Below are positions 53,144 to 61,216 of a stretch of DNA of 64,000 nucleotides, in pieces. The stretch covers positions 186,001 to 250,000 of the forward strand of contig NZ_JAIHON010000001.1 in the NCBI RefSeq assembly GCF_021173675.1. Direction: 5' to 3'. A model generated the notes under the pieces. It saw nothing but the letters and a program-made list of their open reading frames with translations. It searched no databases and was not told the DNA's origin. The translations under genes and the position numbers were made by a program. This DNA comes from Streptomyces lincolnensis (lineage in GTDB: Bacteria > Actinomycetota > Actinomycetes > Streptomycetales > Streptomycetaceae). Position 1 is the first letter of the stretch, and every line of letters begins with the position of its first letter.

Positions 53144-54660
53144 GACGCGGGGCTTCCTTCCATGACGAGGTCGAGTACACGGTGTTCGTCCAGCTCGTGG
53201 GCGGGCGCCGTGTGGACGACACGGCCCTCGCGCAGCACCAGGACACGGTCGGCGAGGCCGAGCACCTCGGGGACCTCGCTGGAGACCAGCAGCACGCCGA
53301 GGCCCTCGTTCGCGAGGCGGCGGACGACCGCGTACAGCTCGGCGCGGGCGCCGACGTCGACGCCCCGGGTCGGTTCGTCGAGCAGCAGGACCCGGCAGCC
53401 GCGCAGCAGCCAGCGGGCCAGGACGGCTTTTTGCTGGTTGCCGCCGGACAGGGTGCGCACGGGCACGTCCGGGTTGTCGGGCCTCAGGGACAGCTCACGG
53501 GTCGCGGCCCGGGCGGCCCCGTGTTCGGCGCCCCGGTCGATCCAACCGGCGCGCGCGAAGCGGGACATGGAGGAGACCGAGACGTTGCGGGTGACGGACT
53601 CCAGCATCAGCAGGGCCTGGGCCTTGCGCTCCTCGGGGGCGAGCCCGAGTCCGGCGCGGACCGCGGCACGCACGCTTCCGGGCTTCAACGCCTTGCCGTC
53701 CACGACGACCTGACCGGTCGTCGGTTTGCGGGCGCCGTAGATCGTCTCCAGGATCTCGGAGCGTCCCGAGCCGACGAGTCCGGCCAGGCCGACGATCTCC
53801 CCGGGGCGCACGGTCAGGTCGAAGGGCTCGAACTCGCCCTCCCGCGCCAGCCCCCGGATCTCCAGCAGCGGGGTGCCGTCCACCGCGTCGGCCGGCGGCC
53901 GCTCGGGGAAGACGTACTCGACGTTGCGGCCCGTCATCAGGGCGACGACCTCGCGCGTCGGTGTCGACTTCGCGGGCAGTCCGACGGCGACGGCCCGGCC
54001 GTCCTTCAGGACGGTCACCCGGTCGCCGATACGGCGGATCTCCTCCAGCCGGTGGGAGATGTAGACGACGGCGACGCCCTCGGCGGTCAGGTCGCCGACG
54101 ATCCGGAAGAGGTTGTCGACCTCGTCCGGGTCGAGCGCGGCGGACGGTTCGTCCATCACGATCAGCCGGACGTCGTGCGAGAGCGCCCGTGCCATCGACA
54201 CGATCTGCTGCTGCGCGGCCGACAACTCCCCCACCAGCCGGGCGGGATCGATCTCCGGATGCCCGAGTCGCTTGAGCAGCGCGGCGGTCGACGCCTTCGC
54301 CGCCTTGGCGCGCACGACGAAGCCGGCCGTCGTGGGTTCGTGGCCCAGGTGGACGTTCTCGGCGACGGACAGGTGCTCCACCAGGTCGAGTTCCTGGTAG
54401 ATGGTGGCGATGCCCAGGCGCATGGCGGCGATCGGCGAGCGCAGGGTGACGTCCTCGCCGCGCCAGCGGATGGTGCCGGTGTCGGGCTGGTGGGCGCCGG
54501 CCAGGACCTTGATGAGCGTGGACTTGCCGGCCCCGTTCTGGCCGAGCAGGCAGTGCACCTCGCCGGCCTGGACGTCGAGGTCGACGCCGTCGAGGGCCCG
54601 GACACCGGGGAACGACTTGGTGATGCCGGACATGCTGAGCAGCGGTGATTCTGGTGCCAT
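53140..54660 (-). CDS. Ribose-type ABC transporter ATPase with two nucleotide-binding domains
   Basis: A 506-residue RbsA-like double ATPase. Domain 1 has GQNGAGKST (~41), LSAAQQQIVSMA and LIVMDEPSAALD. Domain 2 has the usual degenerate Walker A (GLVGSGRSEI ~290), LSGGNQQKAVLARWL and LLLDEPTRGVDVG. The single polypeptide replaces the two ATPase subunits of other importers. First gene of the transporter unit; the ROK gene lies 183 bases upstream with a tandem repeat between. Confidence 0.94.
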   Translation of the reverse strand: MAPESPLLSMSGITKSFPGVRALDGVDLDVQAGEVHCLLGQNGAGKSTLIKVLAGAHQPDTGTIRWRGEDVTLRSPIAAMRLGIATIYQELDLVEHLSVAENVHLGHEPTTAGFVVRAKAAKASTAALLKRLGHPEIDPARLVGELSAAQQQIVSMARALSHDVRLIVMDEPSAALDPDEVDNLFRIVGDLTAEGVAVVYISHRLEEIRRIGDRVTVLKDGRAVAVGLPAKSTPTREVVALMTGRNVEYVFPERPPADAVDGTPLLEIRGLAREGEFEPFDLTVRPGEIVGLAGLVGSGRSEILETIYGARKPTTGQVVVDGKALKPGSVRAAVRAGLGLAPEERKAQALLMLESVTRNVSVSSMSRFARAGWIDRGAEHGAARAATRELSLRPDNPDVPVRTLSGGNQQKAVLARWLLRGCRVLLLDEPTRGVDVGARAELYAVVRRLANEGLGVLLVSSEVPEVLGLADRVLVLREGRVVHTAPAHELDEHRVLDLVMEGSPAS

Positions 54661-54772
54661 GTGCGGGTCCCCCTGGCTGGCGTACGGGCCGGAATCAGGG
54701 CAGGGCGAAGCAGCGGGATGTGCTGGCGTGCCGTGGATGGAGCCGTGCGGTGAAGCGGCCGTCCGAGGACGT

Positions 54773-54862
54773 GCCTACGCGGGTGAGAAGACGGTGCCTG
54801 TGCGGGTGAGCAGCGGTGCGCCTGTGCGAGTGAGAAGCGGTGTCTACGCGGGTGAGAACAGG
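54773..54862. repeat. Tandem repeat (~23 bp) after the ROK regulator gene
   Basis: Four degenerate copies resembling CCTACGCGGGTGAGAAG run from about 54773 to the gene end, with stop-equivalent triplets at 54775 (CTA), 54798 (CTG), 54822 (CTG) and 54844 (CTA, the real stop, TAG on the gene strand). The outermost copy again carries a stop triplet. Periods are 22-24 bases. Confidence 0.75.
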
Positions 54863-56034
54863 TGGTCGCTGATGAGGCGGGCCGCGCCGATGACTCCGGC
54901 GGTGGGGCCCAACTCCCCCAGCACGATGGGCAGGTTGCCCGTCGCGAGGGGCAGCGACTGACGGTAGACCTGGGTGCGGATCGCGGCGAGCAGGGTGTGG
55001 CCGAGGCCGGTCACCCCGCCGCCGATCACCACCAGGCCCGGGTTGAAGAAGGAGACCAGGCCGGCGATGACCTGGCCGGTGCGGTTGCCGCCCTCCCTGA
55101 TGAGGTCGAGCGAGGTGGCGTCACCCGCGGCGGCCGCGGCGGCGACGTCGACGGCGCTGAGCGCGCCGTTCGTCTCCAGCCGGGTCGCGAGTTCGGCCGA
55201 CAGTCCCTGGTGCGCGGCGTCCGTGGCGTCCCGGGCCAGGGCCGCGCCGCTGAAGTGGGCTTCCAGACAGCCCCGGTTGCCGCAGGCACACGGTCGTCCG
55301 TCGGGCACGGCCTGGATGTGCCCGATGTCGCCCGCGCTGCCCGTCGTCCCGCGGTGGACCTCACCGCCGGCGACGATCCCGCAGCCGATACCGGTGCCGA
55401 TCTTGACGCAGAGGAAGTCGCCCACGGAGCGTGCCACGCCCGCGTGCATCTCCCCCATCGCCATCAGGTTCACGTCGTTGTCGACCATGACCGGGCAGCC
55501 GAGTTCCTGGCTGAGCGCCTCCCGCACGGGGAAGCCGTCCCAGCCCGGCATGATCGGCGGAGCCACTGGTACACCCTCGGGGAAGCGGACGGGTCCCGGG
55601 ACGCCGATGCCGGCGCCGTCGAATCCCTCCGCGAGCCCCGAGGCCCTCAACTTCGCGGCCATGGACAGGACTTGCTCGAAGACCGCGACCGGGCCCTCGC
55701 GGACGTCCATGGGCTGGTTGAGGTGGCCGAGGATCTCCAGTTCGGCGTTGGTGACGGCGACGTCGACCGAGGTCGCGCCGATGTCGACGCCGAGGAACCG
55801 CAGTGCCGGGGCGAGCCGGATGTTGTGGGAGCGGCGGCCACCGCGCGAGGCGGCGAGTCCGTCGGCCACGACGAGGCCCGTCTCCAGCAGCCGGTCCACC
55901 TCCACGGCCAGTTTGGACCGCGAGAGGTCGACCTGATCGCCCAGCTGTGCGCGGGAGTTGGGGCCTCCGTCGCGCAACAGCTTCAGCAGTCGGGCCTGGT
56001 GGGCGTTCGCGGGTCGTGCCGTCATACGTCTCAC
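54844..56034 (-). CDS. ROK-family transcriptional regulator
   Basis: A 396-residue ROK repressor. The N-terminal winged helix (~12-75; ARLLKLLRDGGPNSRAQLGDQVDLSRSKL) is followed by a sugar-kinase-like domain with LGVDIGATSVDVAV, GIGVPGPV, DNDVNLMAMGE and the ROK zinc motif CACGNRGCLE (~275). It probably represses the adjacent ABC-transporter/dehydrogenase/isomerase genes and responds to a sugar ligand. GTG at 56034 is chosen for its close GGGGAGGGG site; ATG at 56025 is the alternative. Confidence 0.9.
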   Translation of the reverse strand: MRRMTARPANAHQARLLKLLRDGGPNSRAQLGDQVDLSRSKLAVEVDRLLETGLVVADGLAASRGGRRSHNIRLAPALRFLGVDIGATSVDVAVTNAELEILGHLNQPMDVREGPVAVFEQVLSMAAKLRASGLAEGFDGAGIGVPGPVRFPEGVPVAPPIMPGWDGFPVREALSQELGCPVMVDNDVNLMAMGEMHAGVARSVGDFLCVKIGTGIGCGIVAGGEVHRGTTGSAGDIGHIQAVPDGRPCACGNRGCLEAHFSGAALARDATDAAHQGLSAELATRLETNGALSAVDVAAAAAAGDATSLDLIREGGNRTGQVIAGLVSFFNPGLVVIGGGVTGLGHTLLAAIRTQVYRQSLPLATGNLPIVLGELGPTAGVIGAARLISDHLFSPA

Positions 56035-56252
56035 AAGCCCCTCCCCGCCTCGATCGGCCGCCTGCTGTCCGGCTTTCGAGGGGAACGTAGCAGCGGCTGT
56101 CGAGACTGGGAAGAAGCTGTGCAGAGATTGCTGCCAACTTTCTCCACTCACAGGACAAAGACACTCCTTGCCCTGGTGTCCCCCGCGTTCACGCCGCAGG
56201 ATGGGCAGCGCACCCGGACGGGCGGCGGCCGGGGCGGGGAGAGGGGGACCGG

Positions 56253-57080
56253 GTGTTCCTTGTGACGGGTGCCACCGGCAACGTGGGCGCCGAACTCGTG
56301 CGCGGGCTGGCGGAGATCGGCAAGCCGGTGCGGGCGCTGAGCAGGTCGGGCCGCGCGGACGGACTGCCGCCGGGGGTGGCGGCCGTGGCGGGCGACCTGA
56401 ACGAGCCCGGGACGGTACGGCCCGCGCTGGACGGCGTGGAGGCCCTGTTCCTGATGCCCGGGTACGGCGGCCAACGGCAGGTCCTGGCGGACGCGCGGGC
56501 CGCGGGCGTGCGGCGGGTGGTGCTGCTGTCCGGGCTGTCGGCGCGGACCGGCGACACCGGCAACGCCGTGGCCGGCTATCTCATCGACGCGGAGGCCGCG
56601 GTCCGCGAGTCGGGGCTGGCGTGGACGGCCGTACGCCCGACGAGCTTCATGTCGAACGCGCTGCGGCTGGCGGACCAGATCCGCAAGGGCGACACGGTAC
56701 GGGTGCCGTTCCCGGACGCGTCCACCGCCGACATCGACCCGTACGACATCGCACGGGTCGCACGGGCCGCGATGCTGTCGGACCAGTACCGGGGGCAGAC
56801 CCTCGAAGTCTCGGGCCCCCAGGCGCTGTTGCCCGCCGACCGGGTACGGATCCTCGGCGAGGTACTGGGCCGGGACCTGGTCGCGGTCGGGCTCTCGCAC
56901 GAGGAGACGCGCGCGGAGCTGGAGGCGGTCACTCCGAAGCCGTACGTCGACGCGTTCTTCGCCTTCTTCGTGGACGGCACCCTGGACGAGTCCGTGGTGC
57001 TGCCGACGGTCGAGGAGATCACCGGCCGCGCGCCGCGCACGTTCGCCCGGTGGGCACGGACGCACGCGGCGGAGTTCTGA
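56253..57080 (+). CDS. NmrA-like NAD(P)-binding protein
   Basis: A 275-residue atypical short-chain dehydrogenase/NmrA-family protein. It begins at GTG with FLVTGATGNVGAELV, the dinucleotide-binding GxxGxxG motif; RALSRSG (~28) fits NADP preference and ARAAGVRRVVLLSGLSA (~85) is typical. The classical YxxxK catalytic pair is not obvious, so it may be a redox sensor or a quinone/nitro-reductase-like enzyme. The gene is divergent from the ROK gene across 218 bases and convergent with the GntR gene. No functional link to either is evident. Confidence 0.82.
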   Translation: MFLVTGATGNVGAELVRGLAEIGKPVRALSRSGRADGLPPGVAAVAGDLNEPGTVRPALDGVEALFLMPGYGGQRQVLADARAAGVRRVVLLSGLSARTGDTGNAVAGYLIDAEAAVRESGLAWTAVRPTSFMSNALRLADQIRKGDTVRVPFPDASTADIDPYDIARVARAAMLSDQYRGQTLEVSGPQALLPADRVRILGEVLGRDLVAVGLSHEETRAELEAVTPKPYVDAFFAFFVDGTLDESVVLPTVEEITGRAPRTFARWARTHAAEF

Positions 57081-57108
57081 GCCTCGACGGGCCGAACTCC
57101 CGTTCCGG

Positions 57109-57786
57109 CTAGCCCTGTTGACGGGCGTGGTACGAGCGGCGCGTGTGCTCGGTGTGCTCCCGCATGAGCTGGGTCGCGCGCTGCTCGTCACGGTCGGCGA
57201 TGGCGGCGATCAGGGCCCGGTGCTCGATCCAGGACTGGTGGCCGCGCTGCCGGGCGATGGGCGTGTAGTACCAGCGGACCCGGCGGTCGACCTGCGCGGC
57301 CAGCTCGGCGAGCACGGCGTTGCCGGCGAGCTCCATGATCAGGGCGTGGAAACGGGCGTTCATCGCGACCGTGCCGTCCACGTCGGCGGCGGCGACGGCC
57401 TTCTCGCCCTCGGCGCACAGCTCCTCCAGCGCCTTGATCCCGGCGCTGTTCGCGTTCGCCGCGGCGAGCCGGGCCGCCTCGGCCTCCAGCAGCGTGCGTA
57501 CGGTGAGGAGTTGGTCGGCCTCCTCCTCCGTCGGCTCGTGCACGAACGCGCCCTGGGCGGGCCGCAGGTCGACCCAGCCCTCGGTGTTGAGCCGCTGAAG
57601 GGCCTCGCGCACCGGCTGCCGGGAGACCCCCAGATGCCCGGCGAGTTCGCTCTCGACGAGGTGCTGGCCGGGCTGAAGGGCACGCGTGGTGATGAGTTCG
57701 AGCAGCGCCTCGTAGACGCGGTCGCGCAGCGGACCGGGCCGTTCCAGTTTGGGCACAGCCCCCTGCGGCAGTCCTGTCGACAACAT
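57109..57786 (-). CDS. GntR-family (FCD) transcriptional regulator
   Basis: A 225-residue regulator with an N-terminal winged helix (~18-80; VESELAGHLGVSRQPVREALQRL, wing RPAQGAFVHEP) and a C-terminal FCD ligand domain (~95-215; RTLLEAEAARLAA, NARFHALIMELAGN, SWIEHRALIAAI) with the metal-binding Asp/His pattern. FCD regulators respond to small organic acids such as glycolate, lactate or oxalate-related compounds. ATG at 57786 follows GAGGAGGGGG. A sequence resembling the sites near oxc, the third OFA antiporter and panE lies ~75 bases upstream, suggesting autoregulation and control of the oxalate genes. Confidence 0.92.
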   Translation of the reverse strand: MLSTGLPQGAVPKLERPGPLRDRVYEALLELITTRALQPGQHLVESELAGHLGVSRQPVREALQRLNTEGWVDLRPAQGAFVHEPTEEEADQLLTVRTLLEAEAARLAAANANSAGIKALEELCAEGEKAVAAADVDGTVAMNARFHALIMELAGNAVLAELAAQVDRRVRWYYTPIARQRGHQSWIEHRALIAAIADRDEQRATQLMREHTEHTRRSYHARQQG

Positions 57787-57859
57787 CGCGGTCCCCCTCC
57801 TCGGCGGGCCGTGCACAGCGACCGTGAGCCGGTGCCAGCGGACACCAGTATCGATTGTC

Positions 57860-57876
57860 TTTCGTCTACAGTCTAC
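57860..57876. promoter_or_regulatory. Operator candidate upstream of the GntR gene
   Basis: TTTCGTCTACAGTCTAC matches 12 of 17 bases of the oxc-promoter site (27725-27741). GTCTACAG is the exact complement of the left half-site upstream of panE (61217-61224). The position fits autoregulation. Confidence 0.5.
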
Positions 57877-57964
57877 GGCGCACAGATGCCAGGGAAACGC
57901 CGGGTCGGCCTCGTCACACCGGGCCGCCGCACCCCTTCACGTCCCCCTCCCCGCCCCGCCGCCC

Positions 57965-58912
57965 TCAGGGGCAGCGGACGACCTGTCCGGCGTACGACAG
58001 GTTCCCGCCGAAGCCGAACAGCAGCACCGGGTCCCCGCTGGAGATCTCGCCGCGCTCGACCAGCTTGGAGAAGGCCATCGGGATGCTCGCGGCCGAGGTG
58101 TTCCCGGACTCGGTGACATCGCGGGCGACCACGGCGTTCACGGCGCCGATCTTCTCGGCGAGGGGCTCGATGATCCGCAGGTTCGCCTGGTGCAGGACGA
58201 CCGCGGCGAGGTCGGCGGGGGTGAGCCCGGCCCGCTCGCAGGCCTTGCGGGCGAAGGGCGGCAGCTGGGTGGTGGCCCAGCGGTAGACGCTCTGCCCCTC
58301 CTGCGCGAACCGCGCCGGCTGCCCCTCGATCCGTACCGCGTTGCCCATCTCGGGCACCGATCCCCACAGCACGGGCCCGATGCCGGGTTCCTCGTCCGGC
58401 CCGCAGGCCTCCACGACGGCGGCCCCCGCTCCGTCGCCGACGAGCACACAGGTGGTCCGGTCGGTCCAGTCCGTCACCTCGGACATCTTGTCGGCGCCGA
58501 TGACCAGGGCACGGGTCGCGGCGCCCGCGCGAACGGTGTGGTCCGCGGTGGCCAGGGCGTGGGTGAACCCCGCGCACACCACGTTGAGGTCCATCACGGC
58601 GGGCGAGGGGATGCCGAGCCGGGCGGCGACCCGGGCGGCCATGTTCGGGGAGCGGTCGACGGCGGTGGAGGTGGCGACCAGGACCAGGTCGATGTCGCCG
58701 GGCGTGAGGCCGGCCGCCGCGAGCGCCTTGGCGGCGGCGTGCCCGGCGAGCTCGTCGACCGGCTCGTCGGGGCCGGCGATACGGCGGGTGCGGATGCCGA
58801 CCCTGCTGGTGATCCACTCGTCACTGGTGTCGACCATGCCCGCCAGGTCCTTGTTGGTCAGTACCCTGGCGGGCTGGTAGTGGCCGATGGCGGCGATGCG
58901 CGAGCCGGTCAT
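57965..58912 (-). CDS. Stand-alone beta-ketoacyl-ACP synthase III-like protein (FabH family)
   Basis: A 315-residue KAS III-like thiolase-fold enzyme with all three catalytic positions: Cys in VVCAGFTHAL (~112), His in VLHQANLRII (~243) and Asn in ESGNTSAASIP (~273). The WITSRVGIRTRRI start region and GFGGNLSYAGQVV end are also typical. KAS III enzymes condense an acyl-CoA with malonyl-ACP or make an acyl transfer. No ACP or other fatty-acid genes are nearby, so it is not the housekeeping fab operon copy. The start at 58912 removes a 44-residue unconserved N-terminus. Confidence 0.9.
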   Translation of the reverse strand: MTGSRIAAIGHYQPARVLTNKDLAGMVDTSDEWITSRVGIRTRRIAGPDEPVDELAGHAAAKALAAAGLTPGDIDLVLVATSTAVDRSPNMAARVAARLGIPSPAVMDLNVVCAGFTHALATADHTVRAGAATRALVIGADKMSEVTDWTDRTTCVLVGDGAGAAVVEACGPDEEPGIGPVLWGSVPEMGNAVRIEGQPARFAQEGQSVYRWATTQLPPFARKACERAGLTPADLAAVVLHQANLRIIEPLAEKIGAVNAVVARDVTESGNTSAASIPMAFSKLVERGEISSGDPVLLFGFGGNLSYAGQVVRCP

Positions 58913-59063
58913 GGGTGGGTCCCCCTCGTCGTACTTCAGGTAGCGGGATCCACCAGTCTGATCAGTGACTCGCGGGTACGACGGCAAGTGATGCCACAGG
59001 AATCGGGCGCCCCGGTTGTCAGCTTCCGTCAGACCCTCGGGCACCCGAACACCTACCGAACAG

Positions 59064-59198
59064 TTACCCGGTGAACAGCTGGGTGGCCTTCTGTACGAGC
59101 TCGTACACCCCGTAGACGAGCGGCACGCCCACCCACACCCAGGCGAAGGCGATCAGTCCGCGCCGGTCAGGCGGACTCTGGCTGCTGTCGCTGGACAT
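59064..59198 (-). CDS. Small membrane protein associated with the OFA transporter (MFS small-subunit type)
   Basis: A 44-residue protein with a polar start (MSSDSSQSPPDRRG) and one hydrophobic segment (LIAFAWVWVGVPLVYGVY), ending QKATQLFTG. AAGGAG lies seven bases before the ATG. Its first 32 bases overlap the end of the OFA transporter gene in another frame, so the two are tightly coupled. Similar tiny proteins downstream of OFA transporters are annotated as small transporter subunits; that role is inferred from position. Confidence 0.75.
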   Translation of the reverse strand: MSSDSSQSPPDRRGLIAFAWVWVGVPLVYGVYELVQKATQLFTG

Positions 59199-60534
59199 CG
59201 GCACTCTCCTTCTCGCTCGGTGTGGCGCTGTTGCCCGAGGCGGCGCTCGGCGCGGGGATGTGATGGCGGGCGTCGACGGGCCGGACGAGTTCGTTGGCGA
59301 CGAAGCCGACGCCGAGCAGCCCGATCATGATGACGAAGGACAGACCGTACAGGGCCGCGCCGGACCGGCCCGCCTCCTCCTGCCGGTCGGCGATCCAGTT
59401 CACGATCAGCGGTCCGAGGACGCCGGCCGTGGACCAGGCGGTGAGCAGCCGCCCGTGGATCGCGCCGACCTGGTAGGTGCCGAAGAGGTCCTTCAGATAG
59501 GCGGGGATGGTGGCGAAGCCACCGCCGTAGAAGGACAGGATCACCAGCGCGCACAGGATGAACAGCGGCTTGGAGGAGTCGCCGAACAGGGCGATCAGCG
59601 CGTACATCACGGCGCCCACGCCCAGGTAGACGCGGTAGATGTTCTTGCGGCCGATCAGGTCGGAGGTGGACGACCAGCCGATCCGGCCGGCCATGTTGGC
59701 CGCGGACAGCAGGGCGACGAACCCGGCTGCGGCGGTGACCGACACCGGTGTCGAGGTGTCCTTGAAGAAGTCCGTGATCATCGGCGCGGCCTTCTCCAGG
59801 ATGCCGATACCCGCGGTCACGTTCATGCAGAGCACGACCCACAGGCACCAGAACTGCGGGGTGCGCACGGCCTGGCGGGCCGACACCTGCGGGCCGGCGA
59901 GGATGCTGGGCGCCCCCTCGACCGGCTTCTCGGTGCGCGGCACCCGCACCAGCAGCACGCCCAGCGTCATGAAGACGGCGTACGTCAGACCGTGGACGAG
60001 GAACGCGAGCGCGATGCCGTCGTTGTCGCTGCCGAACGACTCCAGCATCTGCGCCGACCAGGGCGAGGCGATCAGCGCGCCGCCGCCGAAGCCCATGATG
60101 GCGATGCCGGTGGCCATGCCGGGCCGGTCCGGGAACCACTTGATCAGGGTGGAGACGGGTGAGATGTAGCCGATGCCGAGGCCTATGCCGCCCACGAAGC
60201 CGTAGCCGAGGACGATCAGCCAGTACTGCTCGGTGGCCGCGCCGAGCGCGGAGAGCAGGAAGCCGGAGGAGAAGCAGACCAGGGCCACGGTCATCGCCCA
60301 GCGCGGACCGTTGCGCTCGACGAGCGTGCCGCCGAACGCGGCGGACAGGCCGAGCATGACGATGCCGAGCTGGAACGGCAGCGCGCTCTGGGTGCCGCTG
60401 AGGCCGAGCGCCGATTCCAGCGGCGGCTTGAACACGGACCACGCGTACGCCTGGCCGATGGAGAGGTGGACCGAGAGAGCGGCCGGGGGGACAAGCCAGC
60501 GGCTCCATCCCGGCGGTGCGACTGGGGGACTCAT
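59167..60534 (-). CDS. OFA-family MFS transporter, probable oxalate/formate antiporter 3
   Basis: A 455-residue twelve-helix transporter of the oxalate/formate antiporter family: an early QAYAWSVFKPPLE segment, GYGFVGGIGLGIGYISPVSTLIKWFPDRPGMATG (the family's typical helix 4 region) and GRIGWSSTSDLIGRKN. It lacks the N-terminal extension of the two tandem antiporters near oxc, so it belongs to another subgroup. Its promoter carries a sequence matching the oxc-promoter operator in 15 of 17 bases. Oxalate import or formate exchange is likely. Confidence 0.9.
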   Translation of the reverse strand: MSPPVAPPGWSRWLVPPAALSVHLSIGQAYAWSVFKPPLESALGLSGTQSALPFQLGIVMLGLSAAFGGTLVERNGPRWAMTVALVCFSSGFLLSALGAATEQYWLIVLGYGFVGGIGLGIGYISPVSTLIKWFPDRPGMATGIAIMGFGGGALIASPWSAQMLESFGSDNDGIALAFLVHGLTYAVFMTLGVLLVRVPRTEKPVEGAPSILAGPQVSARQAVRTPQFWCLWVVLCMNVTAGIGILEKAAPMITDFFKDTSTPVSVTAAAGFVALLSAANMAGRIGWSSTSDLIGRKNIYRVYLGVGAVMYALIALFGDSSKPLFILCALVILSFYGGGFATIPAYLKDLFGTYQVGAIHGRLLTAWSTAGVLGPLIVNWIADRQEEAGRSGAALYGLSFVIMIGLLGVGFVANELVRPVDARHHIPAPSAASGNSATPSEKESADVQRQQPESA

Positions 60535-60585
60535 GATCCCGAACGATAGGAATCGGCCAGGCAGTTGGGAAGCCGACCGGCCGTA

Positions 60586-60602
60586 ACTCGTCGACCGTAT
60601 GC
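60586..60602. promoter_or_regulatory. Operator candidate upstream of the third OFA antiporter
   Basis: ACTCGTCGACCGTATGC differs from the oxc-promoter sequence ATTCGTCGACTGTATGC at two of 17 bases. It lies about 50 bases upstream of the transporter start, 33 kb away from its partner. The left half of the inverted repeat is poorly kept. Confidence 0.6.
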
Positions 60603-60667
60603 GGTGAGCGGTATCCATGACGCGACAAACGGTCGCCGGGGCCGGACGAGCGGTCCCGGCGCGGGGC

Positions 60668-60709
60668 TCGGCCCAGGTCACCGGTGTGTGTTCCGGTGAC
60701 CTGGGCCGA
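60668..60709. terminator. Long perfect hairpin terminator next to the MMPL remnant
   Basis: TCGGCCCAGGTCACCGG (60668-60684) pairs over 17 bases with CCGGTGACCTGGGCCGA (60693-60709), loop TGTGTGTT. It starts 15 bases past the stop of the MMPL remnant and was presumably that gene's terminator. It now also insulates the OFA antiporter promoter from upstream transcription. Confidence 0.88.
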
Positions 60710-60724
60710 ACGGTGCGGCGCGCG

Positions 60725-61057
60725 TCAGACCAGTTCCGCCGGACGCTCGCCCGGAGGCCTCTCCCGGCTCGGCGCGGCGGCCGGCAGGAGCGCGTCGGCG
60801 TCGTCCATGTCCGGGTGGATGTCCGGGAGGATCCGGTCCAGCGGTCCGGGCAGCCACCAGGCATGCCGCCCGAGCAGGCTCATCGCGGACGGTACGAGCA
60901 CCATCCGCACCAGTGTGACGTCCAGGAGGACGGCCACCGACAGTCCGACGCCGAACAGCTTGGTCGAGGCGCTCGGGTCCAGTACGAACGCGCCGAACAC
61001 ACCGATCATGATCAGTGCCGCGCTCGTGATGACCCGGGCCGTCGGTCTGCCGGCCAC
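60725..61057 (-). pseudogene. C-terminal remnant of an MMPL/RND-family transporter
   Basis: About 110 residues match the end of an MMPL-type transporter: the last two helices (ARVITSAALIMIGVFGAFVLD, FGVGLSVAVLLDVTLVRMVLVPSAMSLLG) and the family ending HAWWLPGPLDRILPDI. A full gene would be ~700 residues; everything upstream is missing. No convincing start or ribosome binding site is present, and no MMPL sequence is seen in 61058-61215. The 3' end and its terminator are intact, so this is a 5'-truncated relic, probably left when the panE-fdh segment arrived or the gene was deleted. Confidence 0.75.
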
Positions 61058-61216
61058 CGGCAGCGAATCGCGCCGGGTGCTGGCCGTGTTGCTGTTCCTG
61101 CGCGCCTGACGCCGACGACGGCCTTCCCGGGGCGCTCGGCGCGCCCAGCGGCCGGACCAACCTGTTTCCCGGTTCCGTCAGGTGCTGCGCGAACCCTTGC
61201 TGCCCCAACCTCCATA

